From Lutibacter sp. A64 (GTDB lineage Bacteria > Bacteroidota > Bacteroidia > Flavobacteriales > Flavobacteriaceae): DNA of 64,000 nt. The position numbers and the translations under genes were made by a program. This document shows, in pieces, positions 48,920 through 57,827 of this stretch (within the stretch, counting starts at the first letter, position 1; the number at the start of each line of letters is the position of its first letter). The notes beneath the pieces were generated by a model. It did no database searches, was not told the origin of the DNA, and saw only the letters and a program-made list of their open reading frames with translations. The stretch is taken from contig NZ_CP092487.1 of the NCBI RefSeq assembly GCF_022429565.1, positions 3,056,001 to 3,120,000 on the forward strand, written 5' to 3'.

Positions 48920-48992
48920 TTGGTAGGTATTATACCTCAGTTTATTGATTTTAGTTTCAAAAATTATAAAGCATCACTTTCTTTGATGTAAG
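48920..48992 (+). promoter_or_regulatory. 21-bp-spaced repeats and -7-like box upstream of the DUF1566 gene
   Basis: TTGGTAGGT (48920-48928) and TTTATTGAT (48941-48949) are 21 bases apart. TTTCTTTGATGTAAG at 48978-48992 follows and is identical to the sequence at 50428-50442 in the next gene's promoter, at the same distance from the repeats. GATTTTAGTTT (48947-48957) is also shared at the same offset. The TTTCTTTG may be a -7 box with no good -33, as expected for an activator-dependent promoter. Confidence 0.65.
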
Positions 48993-49036
48993 GTTTAACA
49001 ATAAATAATATCCATAAAAAATTAAAATTTATTATT

Positions 49037-50293
49037 ATGAAATTAACAACAAAATTTTTAAGTGTTTTATTTCTTTCATTTTTAATTAGTGCAATTAGCT
49101 GTAGTGATGATGAAATTAATGGTACAGACACAAATTCTAATTCAGAATTAATCATAAATAATTACATTCAAATTGCTACAGGACAAACAACATTATACAA
49201 TAATGATGGTGAAGTATTAAGTAGTTTAAATACTGGAGATCGCTTTTACGGACAAGATGCCAATTACCAAAAAGGGGTAGCTATGTCTTTTAAAGATAAT
49301 AATGATGGAACTATAACAGATAATAATACGGGTTTAATGTGGGAACAAATACCTACACCTGATGAGTTTACTTGGGAAGAAGCTAAAGAATATTGCGAAA
49401 ATCTTGAATTAGGAGGCTATGATGATTGGAGATTGCCAAGCTTAAAAGAACTATATTCTGTTGCAGATTTTAGTGTCGGTTGGCCGTATATTGATACTGA
49501 CTATTTTGCATTAGCAAGTGGAGAAGTTTCTAAAGACGAGCAATTTTGGTCTAGTAATTTATATGTTGGCGTTACCGTTGAAGGTGGATCAAACGCTGCT
49601 TTTGGTGTTAATATTGTAACCGGACATATTAAAGCCTACGCAGCTTCAATGCCAGTAGATGGAGATATAGATGCTGGAACTCCTCCTGATTCTGGAACTC
49701 CTCCTTCAGCTGACGGAGATGGTATTCCAACTGGTAATCCTTTAGCAAAATATGTACGCGCAGTAAGAGGAGATACTTATGGTACTAATAATTTTGTAGA
49801 TAATGGAAATAATACTATTTCAGATAATAATACGGGTTTAATGTGGGCTAAAGAAGATGATGGTGTAGTATTAGACTGGGAAGATGCATTAGCGTATGCC
49901 GAAAATTCTGAATTAGCAGGTTATACAGACTGGCGTTTACCTAATGTTAAAGAACTACAAGGTATTGTAGATTACTCACGTTCTCCAACAGCAACTGATC
50001 CAGCAAATGTTGGACCTGCAATAGATCCAATATTTAATTGTACAGAAATGACAAGTGAAGCTGGATATGATGATTATGGTTATTATTGGACAAGTACGTC
50101 AGCTAACTTTACAAGTGGACAACCTTATTATTATGCCTGGTATGTTGCATTTGGTAGAGCTGTAAATGCAGAAGGTGAAGATTTTCATGGTGCTGGAGGA
50201 GTTCGATTTGATACTAAAGATGAAGATGGTCCTGCAGGAGAAGATGCCGAGCGTTATTTTAATTATGTAAGATTGGTTAGAAACATAAATTAA
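49037..50293 (+). CDS. Lipoprotein with two DUF1566 (Lcl C-terminal-like) domains
   Basis: The 418-residue protein has a signal with lipobox AISC (Cys22). Two DUF1566 repeats follow, each with an N-x-T-I-[TS]-D-N-N-T-G-L-M-W core and a W-R-L-P motif (about 95-220 and 250-415). A Pro/Gly-rich linker (GTPPDSGTPPSADGDGIPTG) joins them. DUF1566 is found in Legionella collagen-like adhesin tails and in many secreted proteins of unknown role. It is surface or periplasmic and preceded by the repeat element. Confidence 0.82.
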   Translation: MKLTTKFLSVLFLSFLISAISCSDDEINGTDTNSNSELIINNYIQIATGQTTLYNNDGEVLSSLNTGDRFYGQDANYQKGVAMSFKDNNDGTITDNNTGLMWEQIPTPDEFTWEEAKEYCENLELGGYDDWRLPSLKELYSVADFSVGWPYIDTDYFALASGEVSKDEQFWSSNLYVGVTVEGGSNAAFGVNIVTGHIKAYAASMPVDGDIDAGTPPDSGTPPSADGDGIPTGNPLAKYVRAVRGDTYGTNNFVDNGNNTISDNNTGLMWAKEDDGVVLDWEDALAYAENSELAGYTDWRLPNVKELQGIVDYSRSPTATDPANVGPAIDPIFNCTEMTSEAGYDDYGYYWTSTSANFTSGQPYYYAWYVAFGRAVNAEGEDFHGAGGVRFDTKDEDGPAGEDAERYFNYVRLVRNIN

Positions 50294-50308
50294 GTTTGGT
50301 TTAAATTC

Positions 50309-50349
50309 AGTCTTGTTATTTTACTAAAAATAACGAGACTTTCTTTTTT
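50309..50349 (+). terminator. Intrinsic terminator after the DUF1566 gene
   Basis: AGTCTTGTTATTTT (50309-50322) pairs with AAAATAACGAGACT (50327-50340), one pair being G-U, around ACTA, followed by TTTCTTTTTT. It makes the next gene a separate unit. Confidence 0.85.
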
Positions 50350-50369
50350 CAAACAAATGAAACATTGAT

Positions 50370-50442
50370 TTGGTTGATAAAATCAACTAGTTTGTAGATT
50401 TTAGTTTATTAACTCTACAAACCTTCGTTTCTTTGATGTAAG
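50370..50442 (+). promoter_or_regulatory. 21-bp-spaced repeats and -7-like box upstream of the LTXXQ-like gene
   Basis: TTGGTTGAT (50370-50378) and TTTGTAGAT (50391-50399) are 21 bases apart, followed by TTTCTTTGATGTAAG at 50428-50442. Layout and spacing equal those upstream of the DUF1566 gene. The first half-site has the GTTNAT core of known LytTR sites. Confidence 0.65.
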
Positions 50443-50479
50443 ATTAAAAAAAAGAATACTAATTTAAAAAATATAAATT

Positions 50480-50878
50480 ATGAAATTAAATAAAATAAAA
50501 GGTTTTAAAGTTTTAATTGTTGCATTAATTTTTTCAACTACAGCATTTGCTCAACAAAGAGGTGGGCAACGCGGAGGAGGACAAGGAGGGCAACAAGGTC
50601 CGCCAGCAGCACCAACTACAGAAGAAATTGTAAAAATGGTTGACGACCTTTCTAGTGAAATTTTATTGTCAGAAGAACAAAAAACAGAAGTGTTAACATT
50701 GTATAAAAAACACTTTGAGGAAATTGAAAGTAAGACAAGTTCTGGAAGACCAGATAGAGATGAAATGCAAGCACTAAAAGAAGATTTTGAAGATAACGTT
50801 AAAGCTGTTTTAACAGAAGATCAACAAAAGCTGTACACAGCTTATCTAAAAAAAAATACTAAAAAAAGAAGATCATAA
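50480..50878 (+). CDS. Small secreted LTXXQ/Spy-like protein with Gly/Gln/Pro-rich N-terminus
   Basis: The 132-residue protein has a signal peptide ending AFAQ. A low-complexity stretch (QQRGGQRGGGQGGQQGPPAAP) follows, then a helical domain with LSEEQKTEVLTLYKKH and LTEDQQKLYTAYL, repeats that recall the LTxxQ motifs of Spy/CpxP periplasmic stress proteins. It ends in a basic KKNTKKRRS. It may be a periplasmic chaperone or metal/stress sensor of this cluster. The match is by motif only. Confidence 0.65.
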   Translation: MKLNKIKGFKVLIVALIFSTTAFAQQRGGQRGGGQGGQQGPPAAPTTEEIVKMVDDLSSEILLSEEQKTEVLTLYKKHFEEIESKTSSGRPDRDEMQALKEDFEDNVKAVLTEDQQKLYTAYLKKNTKKRRS

Positions 50879-50917
50879 AGTAAGTTTGAATTAATAAATG
50901 TTTAGGTTAAGTTTAGG

Positions 50918-50956
50918 CTCCAATAATTATATTTTAATTATTGGAGTTTTTTTTTT
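50918..50956 (+). terminator. Intrinsic terminator after the LTXXQ-like gene
   Basis: CTCCAATAATTA (50918-50929) pairs exactly with TAATTATTGGAG (50935-50946) and is followed by ten T. Confidence 0.88.
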
Positions 50957-50972
50957 AATGCTTATTTATGTT

Positions 50973-51038
50973 TTCGTAGATAAAAAACGCCAGTTCATTG
51001 ATTCTTTTTTAAAAGTATATCTAAAAAATAGAATTTCG
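50973..51038 (+). promoter_or_regulatory. 21-bp-spaced repeats upstream of the CotH gene
   Basis: TTCGTAGAT (50973-50981) and TTCATTGAT (50994-51002) are 21 bases apart. The second equals the middle repeat before the ferredoxin gene. TAGAATTTCG at 51029-51038 sits where the -7 box lies in the other three promoters. The CotH ATG is 71 bases after the last repeat. Confidence 0.65.
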
Positions 51039-51073
51039 CTCAAGATTAATAACAACTAATAAATAGCCATAAA

Positions 51074-52531
51074 ATGAAAACACCATTTTTAATAAAAACA
51101 AGTCTTTTGGTATTGTCTACTTACTTTTTAGTGAGTTGTACAGATGATACTAATACAATTGCAGATATAGAAACAGAAATTGGAGAAGGTACTAATACAG
51201 AAGTACAAATAACTGATTTAGATTTTGAACCAACAGATTGGACTGAGGAAACACATAGTAAAAATGTAGACCCAAACTTTGATGAGGTATTTAGTAATAC
51301 AGAAGTAAAAAGATTTGATTTTGTTATTTCAGAAGACAATTGGGAAGCAATGCTAAATAATATGACTGATTTATATGGAAATTTTGGAGGTACATTTAGT
51401 GGGCCTGGTGGTTCATTTCCAGGAGGAGGAACTGCTTCTGTTTCTTCAGATGAAGACCCTATTTTTGTTCCAGGTTCTGTGTATTACAACGGTAAAGAAT
51501 GGTATAAAGTAGGTTTGCGTTTTAAAGGAAACTCTAGTTTACAAAGTTCTTGGCAAGCTGGTATTTTAAAATTGGCTTTTAAAATGGATTTTGATGAGTT
51601 TGAAGATGATTATCCACAGATAAAAAATCAACGTTTTTACGGGTTCAAAAAATTTAGTCTAAAAAATAATTATGATGATAGCTCATTTTTAAGAGAGAAA
51701 GTAGCTACAGAAGTGTTTCAAAATGCTGGGTTAGCAGCTTCAAATACGTCATTTTATACACTTTATGTAGATTATGGAGATGGACCAAAATATTTTGGAT
51801 TGTATACTTTGGTTGAAGAGGTTGATGGTACTGTAATTGACACTCAATTTTCTAGCGATGAAGGAAATCTGTACAAGCCAGAAGATTATGGGGCAAGTTT
51901 TGAAGAAGGAACATTTAATGAAGAAGGGTTTACCAAAAAAACTAACGAAGATGAAGCTGATTGGACAGATATTGAAAATGTATTTTCTGCTTTACACGCA
52001 ACAACAAGAACTACAGATGCCGCAACTTGGAGAACTAATTTAGAAGCAGTATTTGATGTAGATACATTTTTAAATTATTTAGCCGTAAATACAGTAATTC
52101 AAAATTGGGATACTTATGGTAGAATGGAACATAATTACTACCTATACAACAATCCAGAGAATAACTTAATAACGTGGATTCCTTGGGATAATAATGAAGC
52201 CTTACAAGAAGGTAAATTAGGAGGGTCATTAAATTTAAATTTCTCAGACCTTTCAAGTGGAGATTGGCCTTTAATTGAATATTTATATGATGATGAAGTA
52301 TATAGAGCTAAATACGATAGTTATGTACAAGCAACAATTGATGGGCCTTTTGAAACAAGTTACATTCAAGGAGTTTACGATACATATTCGAGTTTAGTAG
52401 AACCGTATGCAACTACAGAATTAAGTGGTTTCTCATTTTTAAGTAATAGCAATTCGTTTTATTCTGCAATTTCAACATTAAAAGCACATGCTGCAAGTAG
52501 AGCATCAGCTGTAAATAATTATTTGAATTAG
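51074..52531 (+). CDS. CotH-family lipoprotein kinase
   Basis: The 485-residue protein has a signal with lipobox LVSC (Cys22). The CotH domain runs from about 70 to 430, with VGLRFKGNSS, FYGFKKFSLKNNYDD, SFLREKVATEVFQNAGL, YFGLYTLVEEVDG and ITWIPWDNNEAL, the family's conserved segments for nucleotide and metal binding. Spore-coat CotH of Bacillus is an atypical protein kinase; extracellular relatives occur in many bacteria and fungi. A Gly/Pro-rich loop (GGTFSGPGGSFPGGG) interrupts the N-terminal part. It is expected outside the inner membrane. Confidence 0.88.
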   Translation: MKTPFLIKTSLLVLSTYFLVSCTDDTNTIADIETEIGEGTNTEVQITDLDFEPTDWTEETHSKNVDPNFDEVFSNTEVKRFDFVISEDNWEAMLNNMTDLYGNFGGTFSGPGGSFPGGGTASVSSDEDPIFVPGSVYYNGKEWYKVGLRFKGNSSLQSSWQAGILKLAFKMDFDEFEDDYPQIKNQRFYGFKKFSLKNNYDDSSFLREKVATEVFQNAGLAASNTSFYTLYVDYGDGPKYFGLYTLVEEVDGTVIDTQFSSDEGNLYKPEDYGASFEEGTFNEEGFTKKTNEDEADWTDIENVFSALHATTRTTDAATWRTNLEAVFDVDTFLNYLAVNTVIQNWDTYGRMEHNYYLYNNPENNLITWIPWDNNEALQEGKLGGSLNLNFSDLSSGDWPLIEYLYDDEVYRAKYDSYVQATIDGPFETSYIQGVYDTYSSLVEPYATTELSGFSFLSNSNSFYSAISTLKAHAASRASAVNNYLN

Positions 52532-52540
52532 TTTAGTTTT

Positions 52541-52592
52541 AATATCTTTGTTCGTGTTTTTTAATTAAAACATAGACAAAGATATTATTTTT
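52541..52592 (+). terminator. Probable terminator after the CotH gene
   Basis: AATATCTTTGT (52541-52551) pairs exactly with ACAAAGATATT (52576-52586), with ATTTTT after it. The 24-base loop can form a second small stem. Confidence 0.6.
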
Positions 52593-52745
52593 GATTGTTT
52601 ACAATATGGCATTTTTAAACTGAACTTATTTTAGCAATTCTTCTCTATTTAAAAAATTAGAACTAAGCTTTAGTTAACCAATACATTTTAGACTTACAAA
52701 TTAAAATGTTTTATATAAAGAATTTTAGTAAGTATACTATAAAAA

Positions 52746-53855
52746 ATGAAACTTATAAAGAAAAATTACAATTTCGCATCTTTTGAACCTTTTATAATTA
52801 TTGCCTTTTGGGCATTATTATTTGCTTCTCCTTTATTGTTTGGTCGTTATGAAAAACAAATAGAATGGGATCAAGTTTTTAAGGTTTGGATAAATTATTT
52901 ACCTTTATTAGCTTTGTTTTTAGTAAATAGGTTTATACTACTTCCCAAGCTTTTTTTTAAGAGTAAAAAACTATTGTATTTTGTTGTTACTTCATTAGTT
53001 ATTTTAATTATAGCAACAGGAATTTATTCTTTTGATAAAAATAATGATATTCCTAATTTAGAGCCTCCGGTAATGGAGTTACAAAAGGGAAATCCACCTC
53101 CAATACGCCAAGGGAGAGATTTACCTCCACCCAAAAACCTTAGGTTAGGCAATAGTCCTAGGCCAATACCATTGTATGCTAATTTTTTGATTTTAGCGGT
53201 TTTATTGGTAGGGTTCGATGCTGGTTTGCAAATTTCAATGCGCTGGGCAAATTTAGAGCAAGAAAAATTTAAAATTCAAAAAGAAAGTGTAGAAAATCAA
53301 TTGGCTTTTTTAAGAAACCAAATCAGTCCACATTTTTTTATGAATACACTTAACAATATTCATGCGCTTGTTGATATTGATACTGAAGAATCTAAAAATG
53401 CAATCATTAAATTGTCTAATTTAATGCGTCATTTATTATACGATTCTGAAGGAAAATCAACTTCAATAAAAAAAGAAATTGAATTTATTGAAAGTTATAT
53501 TGAATTGATGAAACTTCGTTTTTCAAGCAAAGTGAAAATTAATGTTGAAATTCCTTCAGAAATACCTGATAAATCAATTCCGCCATTGTTGTTTACTTCA
53601 TTATTAGAAAATGCTTTTAAACACGGTGTAAGCTATAATAAAGACTCTTTTATTAATATTTTAATGCGTTTTACTGAAGATAAATTGCAATTTGAAATTG
53701 AGAATAGTAACCATCCTAAAAAAGACGATGAAGCTTCAGGAATTGGTGTAGAAAACACCAAAAAAAGATTGGCTTTATTATTTAAAGATAATTTCGATTT
53801 TAAAATCTCTGAAACTAAAGAGGTTTACAAAGTTAATTTAAGTATACCGTTATGA
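52746..53855 (+). CDS. LytS-type sensor histidine kinase
   Basis: The 369-residue protein has four membrane helices (about 15-35, 48-66, 74-95 and 140-160), with a Pro-rich loop (GNPPPIRQGRDLPPP) between helices 3 and 4. Then comes the His_kinase domain with QISPHFFMNTLNNIHALVD (phospho-acceptor His) and an ATPase with LLENAFKHG and GIGVENTKKRL. The short loops make it likely to sense membrane or ligand state. It overlaps the response regulator gene by 4 bases. Confidence 0.9.
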   Translation: MKLIKKNYNFASFEPFIIIAFWALLFASPLLFGRYEKQIEWDQVFKVWINYLPLLALFLVNRFILLPKLFFKSKKLLYFVVTSLVILIIATGIYSFDKNNDIPNLEPPVMELQKGNPPPIRQGRDLPPPKNLRLGNSPRPIPLYANFLILAVLLVGFDAGLQISMRWANLEQEKFKIQKESVENQLAFLRNQISPHFFMNTLNNIHALVDIDTEESKNAIIKLSNLMRHLLYDSEGKSTSIKKEIEFIESYIELMKLRFSSKVKINVEIPSEIPDKSIPPLLFTSLLENAFKHGVSYNKDSFINILMRFTEDKLQFEIENSNHPKKDDEASGIGVENTKKRLALLFKDNFDFKISETKEVYKVNLSIPL

Positions 53856-54565
53856 TAAAATGTATTGCAATAGATGATGAGCCATTAGCTTTAAGGCAAA
53901 TTACAAGTTATATTGATAAAACACCTTTTTTAGAACTTCAAAATAGTTTTGAAAGCGCCATTGAAGCATTATCTTACCTTCAAGAAAATAGTGTAGAATT
54001 AATGTTTGTAGATATTAATATGCCCGATTTAAATGGAATGGACTTTGTAAAATCTTTAGAAAATCCTCCTAAAATTATTTTTACAACCGCATATAGCGAA
54101 TATGCCTTGGAAGGCTTTAAAGTTGACGCCTTAGATTATTTATTAAAACCTATTGATTATGCAGCATTTTTAAAATCTTCAAACAAAGCAAAATCTTGGT
54201 TTAGTTTACAAAATTCTAAACCCGAACAAATTAATAGTAATAACGATTTTTTATTTATAAAATCTGAATATAAAATTTTACGTGTTAAATTAAATGATAT
54301 AAAGTATATTGAAGGAATGCGTGAATATGTGCGTATTCATTTAATTAATGAAAAGCCAATTATGACCTTGTTAAGTATGAAAGTTGTAGAGCAACAATTA
54401 CCTAGCGATAGTTTTATGCGTGTGCACCGTTCTTTTATTGTAAATTTAAAAATGATTACAACTATTGAACGCAATAGAATTGTTTTTGACAAAGTTTACA
54501 TTCCAATAAGCGAACAACATAAGGAAGATTTTCAAAAATTTATAAATAATAATTTTTTATCATAA
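53852..54565 (+). CDS. LytTR-family response regulator
   Basis: The 237-residue protein has a receiver domain (about 3-120; acidic IDDEP, phospho-acceptor Asp in MFVDINMPDLNG, LKPIDY) and a LytTR DNA-binding domain (about 135-235; IKYIEGMREYVRIHL, MRVHRSFIVNL). LytTR domains bind two direct repeats two helical turns apart. Four such sites precede the four transcription units just upstream, so it is their likely regulator. No such repeat was found before its own operon. Confidence 0.92.
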   Translation: MIKCIAIDDEPLALRQITSYIDKTPFLELQNSFESAIEALSYLQENSVELMFVDINMPDLNGMDFVKSLENPPKIIFTTAYSEYALEGFKVDALDYLLKPIDYAAFLKSSNKAKSWFSLQNSKPEQINSNNDFLFIKSEYKILRVKLNDIKYIEGMREYVRIHLINEKPIMTLLSMKVVEQQLPSDSFMRVHRSFIVNLKMITTIERNRIVFDKVYIPISEQHKEDFQKFINNNFLS

Positions 54566-54600
54566 AAAAACCTAACAGGTTTTTAAAACCTGTTAGGTTT
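54564..54600. terminator. Bidirectional terminator between LytTR gene and hflX
   Basis: CCTAACAGG and CCTGTTAGG pair as a 9-bp core, extended by A/T pairs in the loop and flanks. On the minus strand it is followed by seven T, so it mainly ends hflX transcripts. Confidence 0.88.
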
Positions 54601-54605
54601 AAGTA

Positions 54606-55826
54606 TTAATTAGCGTCTTCTTCTGTATATTCATCGTATAAAAAATCGTTATACGGAAAACGCGTAATGTGTATTTTTTTTACTTCTTCAAAAACTTTTG
54701 CTCTAAACTCTTCCATATTTTCTTTGTTAAGAGCTGAAATAAATAAGCAATTATTTTCATCTAATTTATTCATCCATGTTTTTTTCCAATCTGCTAAAGT
54801 ATAGTGTGCTTTTGTTTTTTCGGTAACTAAATCATCCTCATCGATAGTTTGATGTTTATACGCATCAATTTTATTAAAAACCATTATAGTAGGTTTGTCT
54901 ACACTTTCAATTTCATCTAAAATTTTGTTTACAGATGCAATATGATCTTCAAAATTTGGATGCGAAATATCCACAACATGTAGTAATAAATCAGCCTCTC
55001 TAACTTCATCTAAAGTAGATTTAAAACTTTCAACTAATTGTGTTGGTAATTTTCTAATAAAACCAACGGTATCGGTTAATAAAAATGGAATGTTTTTAAT
55101 TACAACTTTTCTTACAGTTGTATCTAATGTAGCAAATAGTTTATTTTCTGCAAACACTTCACTTTTACTTACAACATTCATTAACGTAGATTTACCAACA
55201 TTTGTATAACCTACAAGAGCAACACGTACCATTTTACCACGGTTTTTACGTTGTACAGCCATTTGCTTATCTATGGTTTTTAATTTCTTTTTAAGCAAGG
55301 TTATTTTATCGCGTATAATACGTCTATCTGTTTCAATTTCTGTTTCACCAGGTCCACGCATACCAATTCCCCCTTTTTGACGCTCAAGGTGAGTCCAAAG
55401 TCTAGTTAATCGAGGTAGTAAATATTGACATTGAGCTAATTCTACTTGTGTGCGTGCATAACTTGTTTGCGCTCTACCGGCAAAAATATCAAGTATTAAA
55501 TTGGTTCTATCTAGTACTTTACAGTCGAGCACTTTTTCTATATTACGCAATTGTGAAGATGAAAGCTCATCATCAAAAATGGCAGTTTCTATATTGTTAG
55601 CAGTCATATAGGCTTTTACATCTTCCAATTTTCCTGTACCAATATATGTTTTAGGATGTGGGTTTTCTAATTTTTGAGTAAACCTTTTTACAGCCTTACC
55701 ACCAGCGGTTAATGTTAAAAACTCTAGTTCGTCTAAATATTCGTTAGATTGATCTTCATCTTGATGTTGCGTTACAACTCCAATTAAGACAGCTTCTTCA
55801 GATGTTACTTTTTTCTCTTCTATCAT
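54606..55826 (-). CDS. hflX: Ribosome-associated GTPase HflX
   Basis: The 406-residue protein has the HflX N-terminal domain (GGKAVKRFTQKLENPHPKT, FDDELSSSQLRNIEK), the glycine-rich linker RQKGGIGMRGPGETE and the G domain with GYTNVGKSTLMN, DTVGFIRKLP and NKIDAY. It binds the 50S subunit and splits stalled ribosomes under stress. Confidence 0.95.
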   Translation of the reverse strand: MIEEKKVTSEEAVLIGVVTQHQDEDQSNEYLDELEFLTLTAGGKAVKRFTQKLENPHPKTYIGTGKLEDVKAYMTANNIETAIFDDELSSSQLRNIEKVLDCKVLDRTNLILDIFAGRAQTSYARTQVELAQCQYLLPRLTRLWTHLERQKGGIGMRGPGETEIETDRRIIRDKITLLKKKLKTIDKQMAVQRKNRGKMVRVALVGYTNVGKSTLMNVVSKSEVFAENKLFATLDTTVRKVVIKNIPFLLTDTVGFIRKLPTQLVESFKSTLDEVREADLLLHVVDISHPNFEDHIASVNKILDEIESVDKPTIMVFNKIDAYKHQTIDEDDLVTEKTKAHYTLADWKKTWMNKLDENNCLFISALNKENMEEFRAKVFEEVKKIHITRFPYNDFLYDEYTEEDAN

Positions 55827-55875
55827 ATTGCAAATTTACAAATTAGTTTATTTGAAAATAGAAAATGATTTTTTT

Positions 55876-56958
55876 TTAATAAGGAAGTGTAAAATAAAAG
55901 GTTGTGCCTTTGTTTTCTTCGGATTCTAGCCAAATTTCACCATTTAATAAAGTTACCAATCCTTTACAAATACTTAATCCTAGGCCATTTCCTACTTTAA
56001 AATCACTTTCATCTGCTTGAAAAAAACGTTTAAAAATTAAGTTAAACTTACTTTTAGATATGCCGTTTCCAAAATCTCTTACATAAAATTCTACGTAAAC
56101 TTTCTTTTTATAATATTTTAAATAATATCCAATTTCAATAATTTCTTTATTTGGAGAAAATTTTACGGCATTGCTAATTAAGTTATTGACAATTTGAGAA
56201 AACCTGTTTTCATCCGAAGTAATAAAGTTATCTTGAATTGTTTGTGATGGAAATAATTTAAGTTCTAAATTTTTTTTAGCGACTAAAGGATTTGTTTTTT
56301 TCTGAATTTCAATAATTTCATTTAATGTTTGCTCAAAATTAAATTTTTTAGATACTGTTTTTAATTGGTTAGATTCTAATTTTGAAATATCAATAATATC
56401 ATTAATTATTGTCATTAAACGTTCTCCAGAAATGTTGATAATATCTATAAAATGATCTCTTTTTTTTGCATCTAAATTTGTGTTTTTTAAAAAATTAGAA
56501 AATCCCATAATTGCATTCATTGGAGTTCTAATTTCATGACTCATATTGGATAAAAAAGCAGATTTTAAACGGTCGCTTTCTTCTGCCTTTTCTTTTTCAA
56601 TTAACAATAAATTAAATGCTTTTTTACGTTCCTTTTTTTGTTTGTATAACACATGTATAAACACTAGAAAAAAAGCACTAAAAATAATAAGTACGTAAAT
56701 TATAATAGATCTATTCTTTAATTCAAATGCTGCAATTTTTTTATTGTTCTCTAATAAAGAAATTATATGTTCTTTTTCTTCTAGTTCATAAATTACATCT
56801 AATTTTGCTAATTGTTCATGTTTTTTAGAGCGTAAAACACTATCTCTATTTTTTTGATAAAGTTTGTGGTTAAATAGGGCCTTTTTATAATCTCCTTTTG
56901 CTTCATAAGCATTGCTTAGATAATTAAAATTTTCATATTCGAAAAATAGATATGGCAA
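55876..56958 (-). pseudogene. TPR-histidine kinase, C-terminal fragment (frameshifted from the TPR part)
   Basis: This part holds the last TPR, a coiled coil, one membrane helix (about 83-105), HisKA with MSHEIRTPMNAIMG and an HATPase with DFGNGIS and GNGLGLSICKGL. Its frame is open upstream to 57196 (about 79 more codons, reading NNDLEGLAICYSNIGECY), where an A8 tract in the coding strand (57197-57204) puts it out of frame with the TPR fragment. One extra A would restore the reading. The kinase core is intact but has lost its signal peptide and most TPRs, so I treat the locus as broken. Confidence 0.8.
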
Positions 56959-57185
56959 ACCTTTTGACGCTTCTAAACTTTTATCAACATAGATTATTAC
57001 AGAGTCGTATTCTTTTAAATTTAGTTTGGTGTGAGCTATGTTTTTAAGTATTAAAGGCTTTAGATTGGTTAGATTTATGCTGTCTGTTAGCTGAAAAGAT
57101 TTGTTAAGGTAATGTAATGCTTTAGCATGTTCTTTTTTTAATAAATAGCATTCGCCTATATTAGAATAGCAAATAGCAAGACCTT

Positions 57186-57775
57186 CTAAATCGTTGTTTT
57201 TTTTGAAATTTCTATAGATTTAAAATAGTATTCTAGACCTTCGTCAATTCTTCCTTGCTCAGAAATTGCATTTCCCAGATTTATATATGCAGAGATTAGG
57301 CCTTCTTCATCTTTGTTGTTTTGGTAAATTCTTTTAGATATTTGGTAGTGTTTTTCGGCTTTTTTATAGCTTTCGTTATCAAAATATAAACTACCAAAAC
57401 CATTGTTAACATCTGCAATTCCAATACTATCATTCAATTTTTTAAAAATATCAAGTGATTTTAGATAGTATTCAATAGATTTATCTATGGAGTTTAAATA
57501 GCTAAAACTGTAACCAATATAGCTATAACATAGTGCAATTCCTTGCTGGTCATTAATAGATTTATAGAGTTCTATAGCTCTGGAATAATAGTTTAGAGCA
57601 TCTTTATAGCGTTCTTCATCATCTAAAGAATAGCCTAAATTTAATAAACAAAGCGCTTCAAGTTTTTTGTTATTTAATTGTTTAGATAATTCTAATGCTT
57701 TGTTGTAATACACTATAGAAGAATCTATAGATGAGTAATACATGGAGTCTCCATAGTCAATTAATAACTGGAATA
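57186..57775 (-). pseudogene. TPR-histidine kinase, middle TPR fragment
   Basis: Reading from the IS edge, FQLLIDYGDSMYYSSIDSSI leads into five TPR units (ALELSKQLNNKKLEALCLLN, ALNYYSRAIELYKSINDQQG and similar) up to a stop at 57186-57188, caused by the A8-tract frameshift. An ATG at 57743 is the first possible start but has no signal peptide before it. Upstream it is cut by the IS3-family element. Confidence 0.8.
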
Positions 57776-57827
57776 CCTACATTTATAGTTACAGTTAAAA
57801 CGGCTCATAAATTAATATATTTGAATT

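Noticed and set aside
48964-49155. A 63-codon reverse frame over the DUF1566 promoter
   Set aside because: It overlaps the start of a well-supported gene and the shared repeat element, and its protein has no signal, domain or regular codon use.
52532-52745. A LytTR-type repeat pair before the LytS/LytTR operon itself
   Set aside because: A single TTTTTGAT is present near 52588, but no partner lies 21 bases away on either side.
57189-57204. The A8 tract as a programmed frameshift or phase-variation switch for the kinase
   Set aside because: The same gene is also cut by an IS and out of frame at the IS junction, so decay is the simpler reading; phase variation remains possible in relatives.
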